Source: Acidobacteriota bacterium
GTDB taxonomy: Bacteria > Acidobacteriota > Terriglobia > Terriglobales > Acidobacteriaceae
Length of the DNA stretch: 57,689 nucleotides
NCBI GenBank assembly: GCA_003225055.1
Contig: QIAU01000150.1
Coordinates: forward strand, 1-57,689
Reading direction: 5' to 3'
The translations under genes were made by a program, and so were the position numbers. This document shows positions 1 through 7,951 of this stretch, piece after piece. Under the pieces are notes generated by a model, which was not told where the DNA came from, ran no database searches, and was given only the letters and a program-made list of their open reading frames with translations. Each line of letters begins with the position of its first letter. The stretch's first letter is position 1.

Positions 1-28
1 GAAGGTCAGACAGGTTCTGCGATGACAT
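1..28 (-). CDS. pstC: Start of a gene running off the window, probably phosphate ABC permease PstC
   Basis: Read on the minus strand, a very strong ribosome binding site (AAGGAGGTAAC, positions 33-43) precedes an ATG at 28-26 and nine open codons (MSSQNLSDL) that leave the window. The gene lies downstream of pstS in the same direction. In most bacteria pstC, an inner-membrane permease of the PstSCAB phosphate importer, follows pstS, so I infer pstC from position alone. The nine residues visible carry no diagnostic motif. The gap to pstS is unusually long (about 420 bases). Confidence 0.5.
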
Positions 29-447
29 CAGAGTTACCTCCTTCGATTTTGCGCGGGTGCCGAGGCGAAGCGATTTGCGGTCCGCCGCGGCCAGCGGCGA
101 ACGATGGGAAATGAGCAATCTGATTTGAGAAGGCGTCACCAGCCCTGCCGGGACCCCAAGAAAATTGCAAGAGAAGCCGATGACGTCAGACGTTAGGGCG
201 TATCGTTTTAGACGCTTAAGGTGTCCCCTAGTCTCGATCGCGGACACGGATTATGCTCGCCGCCAGCCCGGGTGTCAAGACACACAGACACAAAACACAC
301 AGACACAAAACAGACACAGCAAGGCACAGCCAGCCGTCCAAAGCCGAGCGCGTTAAGTCTGCGCAGCAAAAGGAGTAGGAAATAATCGGCAAAGAGAACC
401 GGCGCCTCGCGTAGACCCGCCGTTCTGAGCCTTACCAGGATATGCGC
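29..447. other. Long gap between pstS and the probable pstC
   Basis: No convincing gene is visible here. A 63-codon open frame at 165-356 has no ribosome binding site and a low-complexity tail made by the tandem repeat. The interval holds the 15-base tandem repeat at 281-310 and, next to the downstream gene, a strong ribosome binding site on the minus strand. No T-rich terminator hairpin was recognised, so read-through from pstS into pstC remains possible. Confidence 0.6.
281..320. repeat. 15-base tandem repeat
   Basis: The unit CACACAGACACAAAA occurs twice without mismatch at 281-295 and 296-310 and continues as a partial copy (CAGACACAGC) to 320. It lies between pstS and the probable pstC. 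On the transcribed strand it reads as U/G-rich. Confidence 0.85.
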
Positions 448-1452
448 CTAGTGGATTTGCTTGAAGGTCTCTTTCACTTGGGCTGCCACATTCTCCGGCA
501 GAGGCGCATAGTCCAATTCCTTGGACATCTTTTCCCCGTCGTTCAACATCCAGTTGAGAAAATCGACCAGGATCTTACCCTTGCCTGGGTCCTTCGTCTG
601 CGTGGGAATTAAGAGCCAGGTAAAGCTGGATATTGGGTAAGCATCTTTGCCGGGAGCATTTGTGATAGACACACGGAAGTCCGCCGGCATGTTCTTCACC
701 GAACCGGCAGCCGCCGTAGCGCCTTCCAGGCTACCTTTCAGCCAGTTTCCCGCGGCATTTTGGACCGCTCCGTACTCAATCTTGTTCTCAACCGCGTAAA
801 TCAGCTCTACGTAGCCGAACGCGCCCTCCATCTGCCGGATCATGCCGGCCACGCCCTCGTTTCCTTTGGCGCCCAGGCCCACCGGCCACTTCACCGATGT
901 TCCTTTGCCAACCCGCTCCTTCCATTCTGAACTGACCTTCGATAAGTAGTCGGTGAAGATATAGTTCGTGCCGCTCCCGTCGGAACGATGCACCACGATG
1001 ATCGGCTTGTCGGGAAGCTTGGCTCCCGGATTATCCTGGACGATCGCTTTATCGTTCCAGTTCGCGATCTTCCCCAGGCAGATATCGGCGATCACCTTTG
1101 CCGAAAAGCGCAGTTCACCGGAGACACCTGGCACGTTGTACGCCGGCACAACCGCGCCCAGAACGGTGGGAATATGCAGAATTTTGACTTTGGCCTTCGC
1201 CAGTTGTTCATCGCTCATCGGCCCATCGCTCGCCCCGAAATCCACGGTACCTTCCAACACCTGCCGGATTCCTCCCCCGCTCCCGATGGACTGATAGTTG
1301 ATCTGCACGTCCGGGTGGGCCTTGTGGTATTCGCTGAACCACTTGGAATACATCGGATAAGGAAACGTTGCGCCTGCCCCGTTCAGCGTGGTCTGCGCCA
1401 CGACAGGCACCGCCACTGCCAGCGAAAAAAGCAGAGCCATGCGGCGAATCAC
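448..1452 (-). CDS. pstS: Phosphate ABC transporter substrate-binding protein PstS
   Basis: PstS binds inorganic phosphate in the periplasm and hands it to the PstCAB importer. The 334-residue protein starts with a secretion signal (about residues 1-20, ending VVAQ). It then shows the family signature LNGAGATFPYPMYSKW, a glycine-rich IGSGGGIRQ segment, ASDGPM and a RSDGSGTNYIF ligand loop near the middle. Length is normal for PstS. The start is a GTG at 1452 about 8 bases after AAGGAGG; an internal ATG four codons later is less well spaced. A direct-repeat array resembling a Pho box lies 47-86 bases upstream, which suggests induction by phosphate starvation through a PhoB/PhoP-type regulator. 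The probable pstC follows downstream after a long gap. Identification is firm. Confidence 0.96.
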   Translation of the reverse strand: MIRRMALLFSLAVAVPVVAQTTLNGAGATFPYPMYSKWFSEYHKAHPDVQINYQSIGSGGGIRQVLEGTVDFGASDGPMSDEQLAKAKVKILHIPTVLGAVVPAYNVPGVSGELRFSAKVIADICLGKIANWNDKAIVQDNPGAKLPDKPIIVVHRSDGSGTNYIFTDYLSKVSSEWKERVGKGTSVKWPVGLGAKGNEGVAGMIRQMEGAFGYVELIYAVENKIEYGAVQNAAGNWLKGSLEGATAAAGSVKNMPADFRVSITNAPGKDAYPISSFTWLLIPTQTKDPGKGKILVDFLNWMLNDGEKMSKELDYAPLPENVAAQVKETFKQIH

Positions 1453-1498
1453 TCGTGATTCCTCCTTTTTCTGTAGATGGTTTCTTTCTATTGGCGTT

Positions 1499-1538
1499 TT
1501 GTTAAAGGATGGTTACAGGCAGGTGAATTTCAGGTGAA
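1499..1538 (-). promoter_or_regulatory. Pho-box-like operator upstream of pstS
   Basis: On the pstS coding strand, two perfect copies of TTCACCT (1538-1532 and 1527-1521) are followed by two weaker copies, GTAACCA (1516-1510) and TTAACAA (1505-1499). All four are spaced exactly 11 bases apart. Seven-base direct repeats with 11-base periodicity are the known form of PhoB/PhoP binding sites, and TTCACC resembles the actinobacterial PHO box. The position about 50 bases before the pstS start fits an activator site. That it binds a PhoB-type protein is inference. Confidence 0.65.
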
Positions 1539-1702
1539 ACTGACCTTTCGTGCGCAGCTTCGTACCTTCGGTCGGCGCGGCTCTAGGCATTGGGCGCTTG
1601 GCTATAGAACCTTTTCCTGAAGCCCAGAGCCGACTCTGAAGCGCTAGTGCGAGTCCCGCCCAGGGACGGCATCACGCCTCTCGTTTATCATGAACCCTGT
1701 CC

Positions 1703-2527
1703 ATGACAACTCGGCGTCCCACGATCGGCGTTTTCGACTCCGGCTTCGGCGGCCTCACGGTGCTCAAAGAACTCGTCTCCCTGATCCCGAATGCCGACTA
1801 TCTCTACTTCGGGGACACCGCCCGGCTCCCCTACGGCTCAAAGTCCGCCGACACGGTTGCCCGCTACGCTGTCAGCGCAGCTCATTTGTTGGAAGAACGC
1901 GGAGCAGAACTACTCGTCATTGCCTGCAACACAGCCACTGCTCTCGCCTTGGACAAGATTGTCGCCGGCTCGCACGTGCCAGTCATTGGAGTAGTCGAAC
2001 CTGGGGCCAACCGCGCCTCCGCTTGCAGCACGGTCCATAAAGTCGTTGTGATTGCCACCGAAGCTACCGTCAGCAGCCATGCCTATCTGAAAGCGCTCGA
2101 AGCCCGCGCGGTGGAGGCAAGAGAAAAGGCGTGCCCGCTGCTCGTTCCCCTGGTCGAAGAAGGCTGGATCGAGCATCCGGTGACCGAACAGGTCGCCCGA
2201 ATTTACCTGGGAGAGGCTTTCGCCGACGGCTTTCAATCCGCCGACGTCCTGGTGCTCGGCTGCACCCACTATCCGTTGCTCAAACCCCTGCTGCACCGTG
2301 TCGCACCGCCCCATGTCACGATCGTGGATTCGGCCGAATCCACGGCCCGCGTTGTGGCTGAACGTCTAAGCATCGAGCCGGTCGCTTCCTCCTCCGCGGA
2401 AGAACGCCGCACCCTGCCCCGTCACAGATTCTTCGCCACCGATTCGGTAGAAAAATTCCGCCGCCTCGGAGCAATGTTCATGGGCCACTCCGTAGATGAT
2501 GTCCAACACGTGGACCTGAAGGAGTGA
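1703..2527 (+). CDS. murI: Glutamate racemase
   Basis: MurI converts L-glutamate to D-glutamate for peptidoglycan stem peptides in the cytoplasm. The 274-residue protein carries the family's motifs in order: FDSGFGGLTV (residues 11-20), LYFGDTARLPYG, the first catalytic cysteine C75 in ACNTAT and the second, C187, in GCTHYPLL. Both active-site cysteines are present, so it should be functional. The start is the ATG at 1703. No obvious partner gene is adjacent; the gene stands alone between the divergent pstS and a convergent TonB-like gene, with two hairpins after its stop. Confidence 0.97.
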   Translation: MTTRRPTIGVFDSGFGGLTVLKELVSLIPNADYLYFGDTARLPYGSKSADTVARYAVSAAHLLEERGAELLVIACNTATALALDKIVAGSHVPVIGVVEPGANRASACSTVHKVVVIATEATVSSHAYLKALEARAVEAREKACPLLVPLVEEGWIEHPVTEQVARIYLGEAFADGFQSADVLVLGCTHYPLLKPLLHRVAPPHVTIVDSAESTARVVAERLSIEPVASSSAEERRTLPRHRFFATDSVEKFRRLGAMFMGHSVDDVQHVDLKE

Positions 2528-2562
2528 TCCAAAACCGGGTAGGGACACCCCGGGCTGTCGAA

Positions 2563-2602
2563 GGGACAGCCGCCTCGGCTGCCCGGCCGAGCAAAACTCG
2601 GC
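2563..2602. terminator. Double hairpin after murI
   Basis: Two adjacent stem-loops: GGGACAGCCG/CGGCTGCCC (2563-2584, one bulged A, loop CCT) and GCCGAG/CTCGGC (2586-2602, loop CAAAA). They lie between the converging murI and TonB-like genes. There is no T-run, so a terminator role is inferred from position. The first hairpin is closely related to the palindrome at 27830-27853. Confidence 0.5.
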
Positions 2603-2664
2603 TAATCGCCCCAAACAAAAGCGGCCGCCCAAGCGGCCGCCCACGTCAAAATACAGAAATAACC

Positions 2665-3657
2665 CTAGTACAACCGGAAGCTCACTTCCACATTGATCTG
2701 CACCGCCACGGGTCTTCCATCCTTCATGGCAGGCTCAAACATCCACTGCTTCACCGCCTCGATAGCCTTCTCATCCAGGCCCATACCGAGGTTGCGCGCC
2801 ACCTTAATGTCCCGCGGCTTCCCATCAGGACCAACGATCAGCCACAGCACGCAAGTGCCCTGGTATTTAGCCTTCCGAGCTTCTTCCGAATATTCCGGAT
2901 CAGGCTGATAGAGCACCTTGGGCGCGGAAACTCCGCCGCCAACCTTGAACACTCCGCCACCGATACCACCTCCGCGGCCTGGTCCAACGCCCGGCCCGGT
3001 ACCGGCTCCAACGCCGCCACCTGAGCCCGAACCAATTCCGCCGCCCGACCCAGTGCCATTCGAAGGCGGACCGGAAGGCAGGTGCGACGTGATGTCACCG
3101 AGCGTCGGCATGTTGTTCGCGAGCTTAATCTGCGGAGGAACCACTACCGTTGGCTCCGCCGTCAATTTCGGATGATCATTCCTTACTACGATCTGCGGAG
3201 GCGTAACCTGTTCCATCGCCAACTTAGGCAGCCGTCCTTTGGGAGCCTTAAAGACGTCCCGGTCGCCACCGCCGCCGCCGCCTGCCACTTGTGTCTTGGC
3301 CGGCTGCATGGTCGGAATATCTTCTGACGGTGCGATCAGGGTCACCGTTTCATGCTTCTTGACCTCTTCAACTACCTGACGGCCGACCAGCGACAAACCA
3401 ATGATCGCGGCGATAGCAATCGTGTGTACTATGGTCGAACCGTAAGCGCCGCGCTTGGAATAATTGTAGAAACCCCAGATGTCGCGCACCGGTTCCGGCC
3501 GCGAGGTCAGCTTCAAAGGCGGGAGCTTCTTGGGAAAAAGCAGATCATCAATATTCTGAAAGAGAGACTTCCAGAGCGGCTTCTCCGCGTCTTGCGGGAG
3601 AAGCAAATTCAATTCGGGTTGGCCGGTGGTGCGCAAATTCGTTTCCTGGGTTGCCAT
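2665..3657 (-). CDS. TonB-family energy-transducer protein
   Basis: TonB-type proteins couple the inner-membrane proton-motive force to outer-membrane transport. From the ATG at 3657 (MATQETNLRT) the protein has 330 residues; an in-frame upstream extension to 3774 exists but is less protein-like. Residues 1-70 are cytoplasmic, followed by one membrane helix (about 73-92). A periplasmic linker very rich in glycine (GSGSGGG-type stretches, about residues 195-245) comes next, then a C-terminal TonB domain with PDPEYSEEARKAKYQG, VGPDGKPRDIKV and a typical final VSFRLY. The proline/lysine linker of classical TonB is replaced by glycine. No exbB/exbD is in the window. It is divergent from ileS. Confidence 0.88.
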   Translation of the reverse strand: MATQETNLRTTGQPELNLLLPQDAEKPLWKSLFQNIDDLLFPKKLPPLKLTSRPEPVRDIWGFYNYSKRGAYGSTIVHTIAIAAIIGLSLVGRQVVEEVKKHETVTLIAPSEDIPTMQPAKTQVAGGGGGGDRDVFKAPKGRLPKLAMEQVTPPQIVVRNDHPKLTAEPTVVVPPQIKLANNMPTLGDITSHLPSGPPSNGTGSGGGIGSGSGGGVGAGTGPGVGPGRGGGIGGGVFKVGGGVSAPKVLYQPDPEYSEEARKAKYQGTCVLWLIVGPDGKPRDIKVARNLGMGLDEKAIEAVKQWMFEPAMKDGRPVAVQINVEVSFRLY

Positions 3658-4032
3658 AAGGTTTTCGACCCGAGTTCGTTTATCTCTATTCTTTTCAGCA
3701 GGCGCAAGCAACCGCCGTGCTTCTCTAAAGGATGAGCACGGACCCTGCCAAGTTGCTTCTCTGCCGGGCCGCACTGTTATCTGTTGTTTTTCCGGAAGGC
3801 TGCGGCTACCAGGTGCGGTGAGCGGCGGGCTGCCGGTTCGTTCGTCGTCGAGTTAGATGCCAAAATCCACATCTTTGGTGAAAATTGTACACGCTTTTCA
3901 GCCGGTTTCTTAAAGTGTATTACCAAGTCCCTCTCGTGGTACCCCTTTCCGACCATGCCAAAGGTTCAATGGACGTTAGTTTGACCGCTTCCCTATAATG
4001 AAAAAAATCAATCATTTGGGAGAAGTAAGCGA
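3658..4032. other. Divergent intergenic region, TonB-like gene / ileS
   Basis: This interval holds the 5' ends of two divergent genes. The ileS side shows a TATAAT box at 3994-3999 and a ribosome binding site GGGAGAAG at 4018-4025. No further gene is supported; small open frames on the plus strand lack start signals. No T-box leader was recognised before ileS. Confidence 0.55.
3994..3999 (+). promoter_or_regulatory. Putative -10 box of the ileS promoter
   Basis: A perfect TATAAT hexamer lies 34 bases before the ileS start codon. A TTGACC hexamer (3981-3986) is too close (7 bases) to serve as its -35, and no good -35 is seen at 16-18 bases. The call rests on the -10 only. Confidence 0.4.
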
Positions 4033-6888
4033 GTGCCGCTCGACTTGAAGTCCACTATCAATCTGCCGAAGACCGCCTTCCCCATGAAGGCCAACCTCCC
4101 TCAGAACGAACCCAAATTGCTGGCCCGCTGGGAGCAGATGCACATCTATGAGCGCATTCGCGAGGCCCGTAAGGGCGCGCCTACTTATGTCCTCCATGAT
4201 GGTCCTCCCTACGCCAATGGTCCTATCCACCTCGGCACTGCCATGAATAAATGCCTCAAGGATTTCATCGTCAAATCCAAAACCATGGCGGGCTTCGACG
4301 CTCCCTACGTTCCCGGCTGGGACTGCCACGGCTTACCCATCGAAAACAAAGTAGACCAGATGCTCGGCGGCAAGAAATTGCAGATGAAACCCGAGGCTGT
4401 CCGCCTGGAATGCCGCAAGTACGCCGAGAAATTTCTCGATCTCCAGCGTTCTCAGTTCAAGCGCATTGGCGTCTTGGGCCGTTGGGGGCAGCCTTACTCC
4501 ACCATGACCCCGCAGTATGAGTCGGTGGTAATGGATATCTTCTACAAGTTCTTCGAGAACGGATTCGTCTACAAGGGCCTGCGGTCGACCTATTGGTGCA
4601 TTCACGACGAAACTGCGCTGGCTGAAGCCGAAGTCGAGTACGAAATCCATGTCAGCCCGACGGTCTGGGTCAAGTACCGCCTGCAATCAGATCCGCGCAC
4701 TATCGATCCACAACTGGCTGACCGGCGGATTCAGGGCGAAAAACCGATCTCCACCATCATTTGGACGACCACTCCCTGGACGCTCCCGGCTTCCATGGCG
4801 GTCGCCTTCCACCCCGATGAGGAATATGTCGCGCTGGAAACGGACAAAGACATCTTCATTGTGGCCGCGCGTCTGTCCAGGGCTACCGCCGAGAAGTGCG
4901 GCTTCCCTGACGCCAAGCCCATCGCGCGAGTACCCGGACGCGCTTTGGAAAATACATGGTTCTACCATCCTTTCCTGCCGTGGGAAGGCCGCAAGATCCT
5001 CGGAGTGCTGGCCGACTATGTCACGATGGACACCGGCACGGGTGTGGTCCACACTGCTCCCGCTCATGGCGCCGAGGACTTTTACACCGGCACGAGGTAC
5101 AAACTCGATCCCACCTGTGATGTGGACGCCTCAGGAGTGATCCACAATGGTTTGCCGGAATACCAAGGCAAGAAGGTCTTCGACGCCAACCAGCCCATCG
5201 TCGAATTGCTGAAGGCTCGCGGGGTGCTCCTCCACACCGAGAGTCTCGAGCACTCCTACCCGCACTGCTGGCGCTGTCACAACCCGATCATCTTCCGCGC
5301 CACCGAGCAGTGGTTCATTTCCATGGAAACTCCCATGAAAGGTGGCACTCTTCGCAGCCTCACTCTGGAAGAGATCAAGAAAGTGAAGTGGGATCCCGCA
5401 TGGGGCGAAGAACGCATCGCCAACATGATCGCCACCCGCCCCGACTGGTGCATCTCGCGCCAGCGCATCTGGGGTGTGCCGATTGCCGTCTTCCTCTGTG
5501 AGCGCTGTGGCAAGCCCCTGAACGACCCGAAAATCAACCAGGCCGTCGTCGAATTCTTCGCACGGGCTGGCGCCGATGCCTGGTATAGCCCCGAGGCCGA
5601 TCGTCTGGTTCCGCCCGGCACCAAGTGCCGCCACTGTGCCGGCACGACGTTCGAAAAAGAAACTGACATCATTGATGTCTGGTTCGAATCTGGCTCAAGC
5701 CATGCCGCTGTCCTGGGCCACGAACCTAACCTCCCCTGGCCTTCCGATCTGTACCTGGAAGGTGGCGACCAATATCGCGGCTGGTTCCATTCTTCCCTGC
5801 TCTGCGCCATGGGTTACAAGGGGAGCGCTCCCTATCGCATGGTGACCAGTCCAGGCTGGACCCTTGACGAAGAACGCCGCGCCATGTCCAAGTCCAAGGG
5901 AAACGACGTCGATCCCGTGGACATCGCTAATCGTCTCGGCGGAGAAATCGTGCGCCTATGGGTCGCTTCCGTGGATTTCCGCGAAGACGTGGTTGGCTCC
6001 GAGCGCCTGATGCAGAGCATTGCGGAGATCTATCGCAAGATTCGCAATTCCCTGTTTAAGTACGTGCTCGGCAACCTCTTCGATTTCGATCCACAAAAGC
6101 ATCGGGTGCCGTTCGACCAAATGCAGGCGATCGATCAGTTCATGCTGCGGCAAACCGCCGATCTGAATGACCAGATCCAGCGCTGGTACGAGGAATTCGC
6201 CTTCCACAAGATCTACCAGGGCGTGAACCAATTTGTCGCCGACTTGAGTGCTTTTTATTTCGATGTGCTCAAAGATCGCCTGTACACCTTCGCGCCCAAC
6301 TCACCGGCGCGCCGCTCGGCGCAGACCGCGATCTGGCTGATCGGCGAAACCCTCGCGGGCCTATTGGCTCCCATCTTGAGTTTCACCTGTGAAGAAGTTT
6401 GGCAATGTTTGCCGAAGATGGCCGACCGCGCCGAGAGCGTGCACCTGACCCGCTTCCCGGTGCCAGCGGACATTCTGGGTACTGCTCCTCGTGAAGACAA
6501 ACAACAGAAGGAAGATTGGTCCACCCTGCTGGCTGTCCGCAGCGAAGTTCTGAAGTCCCTGGAAGAAGCCCGCAACCAAGGCCTGATCGGCTCCGGCCTG
6601 GAGGCTCAGGTCAGAGTTTCAGCCGCCGAACCGGTTCATTCGGTGCTCGCTCGCTATCGCGATCAGTTACGCTACCTGTTTATCGTTTCGTCCGTCCACT
6701 TAGAGCAAGGTACCTCGGGCAACGGAACCGGTGGGGTCAATGTTCAAGTGAGCCAGGCGGAAGGCAAAAAATGCGAGCGTTGTTGGAATTATTCGACGCA
6801 AGTAGGCGAAGACAAAACTTATTCATCGGTTTGCGAACGCTGCAGCGCCGTCTTAAGAGAGATCGAAACCGGGAACACCGGCGTGTAA
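4033..6888 (+). CDS. ileS: Isoleucine-tRNA ligase
   Basis: IleRS charges tRNA-Ile with isoleucine and edits mischarged valine. The 951-residue protein has the normal bacterial length. The class I HIGH-type motif reads HLGT at residues 66-69 (PPYANGPIHLGTA). The editing domain contains TTTPWTLPASMA and GTGVVHTAPAHG, and the KMSKS loop reads AMSKS at residues 617-621. A C-terminal zinc finger (two Cys-x2-Cys pairs around residues 914-937) is present, as in zinc-dependent bacterial IleRS. The start is a GTG at 4033 preceded by GGGAGAAG at good spacing. lspA follows in the same direction 184 bases later, a neighbourhood (ileS-lspA) seen in many bacteria. Confidence 0.98.
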   Translation: MPLDLKSTINLPKTAFPMKANLPQNEPKLLARWEQMHIYERIREARKGAPTYVLHDGPPYANGPIHLGTAMNKCLKDFIVKSKTMAGFDAPYVPGWDCHGLPIENKVDQMLGGKKLQMKPEAVRLECRKYAEKFLDLQRSQFKRIGVLGRWGQPYSTMTPQYESVVMDIFYKFFENGFVYKGLRSTYWCIHDETALAEAEVEYEIHVSPTVWVKYRLQSDPRTIDPQLADRRIQGEKPISTIIWTTTPWTLPASMAVAFHPDEEYVALETDKDIFIVAARLSRATAEKCGFPDAKPIARVPGRALENTWFYHPFLPWEGRKILGVLADYVTMDTGTGVVHTAPAHGAEDFYTGTRYKLDPTCDVDASGVIHNGLPEYQGKKVFDANQPIVELLKARGVLLHTESLEHSYPHCWRCHNPIIFRATEQWFISMETPMKGGTLRSLTLEEIKKVKWDPAWGEERIANMIATRPDWCISRQRIWGVPIAVFLCERCGKPLNDPKINQAVVEFFARAGADAWYSPEADRLVPPGTKCRHCAGTTFEKETDIIDVWFESGSSHAAVLGHEPNLPWPSDLYLEGGDQYRGWFHSSLLCAMGYKGSAPYRMVTSPGWTLDEERRAMSKSKGNDVDPVDIANRLGGEIVRLWVASVDFREDVVGSERLMQSIAEIYRKIRNSLFKYVLGNLFDFDPQKHRVPFDQMQAIDQFMLRQTADLNDQIQRWYEEFAFHKIYQGVNQFVADLSAFYFDVLKDRLYTFAPNSPARRSAQTAIWLIGETLAGLLAPILSFTCEEVWQCLPKMADRAESVHLTRFPVPADILGTAPREDKQQKEDWSTLLAVRSEVLKSLEEARNQGLIGSGLEAQVRVSAAEPVHSVLARYRDQLRYLFIVSSVHLEQGTSGNGTGGVNVQVSQAEGKKCERCWNYSTQVGEDKTYSSVCERCSAVLREIETGNTGV

Positions 6889-7072
6889 TCTAAGGGTAGA
6901 GATGGGGCTTGCCGCGTCTCTGCAGGCGAGGCGCATTTGATTCGTCAGTCACGAAGCGGGGCAACCGTCAAGCCCGCCTCGCAAGCCGTGGAAGGTATTC
7001 GGAAACCGTGGCTAGCCCCAGAAGCGTAAGAGCTGCTGGCAATTTTTTGGAGGAGTAAACACCTCAGCCCAG

Positions 7073-7582
7073 ATGACCCAACACGCCATGCGCAAGTACC
7101 ACTTCCTCATCGCTTTTTTCGTGCTGCTATTGGACCGCCTAGCCAAGCTCACCATCGAGAACACCATCTTGCTGCACGACAGCATCAGCGTCATCCCGGG
7201 CTTCTTTCGTCTTACCCACGTGGAAAATCGTGGCGCCGCCTTCGGTCTTTTCGCCGATTCCCCTTCGGAATGGAAGATAGCCGTCCTGGTCCTGTTCTCG
7301 CTGGTCGCCCTGGTGATCGTCTCGGCTTTGCTCTGGAAAAACAGTCACGCCATGACCACCACCGGCGTCGGGCTCGCGCTCATTCTCGGCGGCGCCCTCG
7401 GTAATCTGTGGGATCGCCTCGTGAGCGGGCATGTGGTGGATTTCCTACTCTTCTACGTCGGCCAGTACCAGTGGCCCGCTTTTAACGTGGCCGATAGCGC
7501 CATCGTCGTCGGCGCCGGCCTGCTGGTTTTTGAGATTCTTTTCACCAAGGCCCCGGCCCACGAAAAAGTCAGCGGCCAGTGA
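7073..7582 (+). CDS. lspA: Lipoprotein signal peptidase (signal peptidase II)
   Basis: LspA removes signal peptides from diacylglyceryl-modified prolipoproteins in the inner membrane. The 169-residue protein has four predicted membrane helices. It shows the conserved HVENRGAAFGLF loop, the first catalytic aspartate in NLWDRL and the second in NVADSAIVVG, so the aspartic-protease dyad is intact. The start is uncertain: a strong GGAGGAG at 7049-7055 lies 17 bases before the ATG at 7073, which is long; a second ATG at 7088 would be further still. The gene follows ileS and is followed by a GC-rich hairpin. Several lipoproteins elsewhere in the window would be its substrates. Confidence 0.95.
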   Translation: MTQHAMRKYHFLIAFFVLLLDRLAKLTIENTILLHDSISVIPGFFRLTHVENRGAAFGLFADSPSEWKIAVLVLFSLVALVIVSALLWKNSHAMTTTGVGLALILGGALGNLWDRLVSGHVVDFLLFYVGQYQWPAFNVADSAIVVGAGLLVFEILFTKAPAHEKVSGQ

Positions 7583-7594
7583 TTGCTGGCGGAG

Positions 7595-7616
7595 GGGCGG
7601 GTGTCCTCGCCCGCCC
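7595..7616 (+). terminator. Hairpin after lspA
   Basis: GGGCGGG (7595-7601) pairs with CCCGCCC (7610-7616) across an eight-base loop, 13 bases after the lspA stop. There is no T-tract directly behind it. It may serve as terminator; similar GGCGGG.../...CCCGCC hairpins recur in the window (16271-16289). Confidence 0.45.
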
Positions 7617-7951
7617 AGAGGAGCCTTTTCGTCCGGTTGACTTCCCTCCTCCCTCTGGGTGTATAACTGCCATCCGGCGGACGTTGTGGGGCGTCCGCGC
7701 GGGGACCAGCGACCGACATAACGCCGCTGTCGGAGTGACCGGTGTTTGCGCTGTTCGGGTAGTCCCGATCCTGTTCCTTCCACCCCACAAACGACAAAGC
7801 GCGTGTAACTGCTTCCGCTTGCGAGGTGGGGCATGAACCAGCGCGAACTCGGCTTACTTACGTTTCCCTCCAGCGCTCGACTATCCAACCCCCATCCTCA
7901 ATCGAAAATCAGCAATTCCCCACGACCCTCAAACACAAGGAGACCTTGATC
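7617..7951 (+). promoter_or_regulatory. Promoter and long structured leader of glutamate dehydrogenase
   Basis: A promoter candidate TTGACT (7637-7642) / TATAAC (7662-7667) has a 19-base spacer. From there about 280 bases run to the dehydrogenase start. The leader can form several stems, for example GGACG...CGTCC and CCGACA...TGTCGG (about 7676-7735). A GTG at 7826 opens the dehydrogenase frame early but without a good ribosome binding site. I did not recognise a known riboswitch class. The function of the leader is unknown. Confidence 0.4.

Noticed and set aside
281-320. CRISPR-like array
   Set aside because: Two directly abutting 15-base units without spacers; a simple tandem duplication.
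165-356. 63-codon open frame on the plus strand
   Set aside because: No ribosome binding site, and its second half is only the translated tandem repeat (DTQTQNTQTQN).
3981-3986. TTGACC as -35 of the ileS promoter
   Set aside because: Only 7 bases from the TATAAT box, too close for sigma-70.
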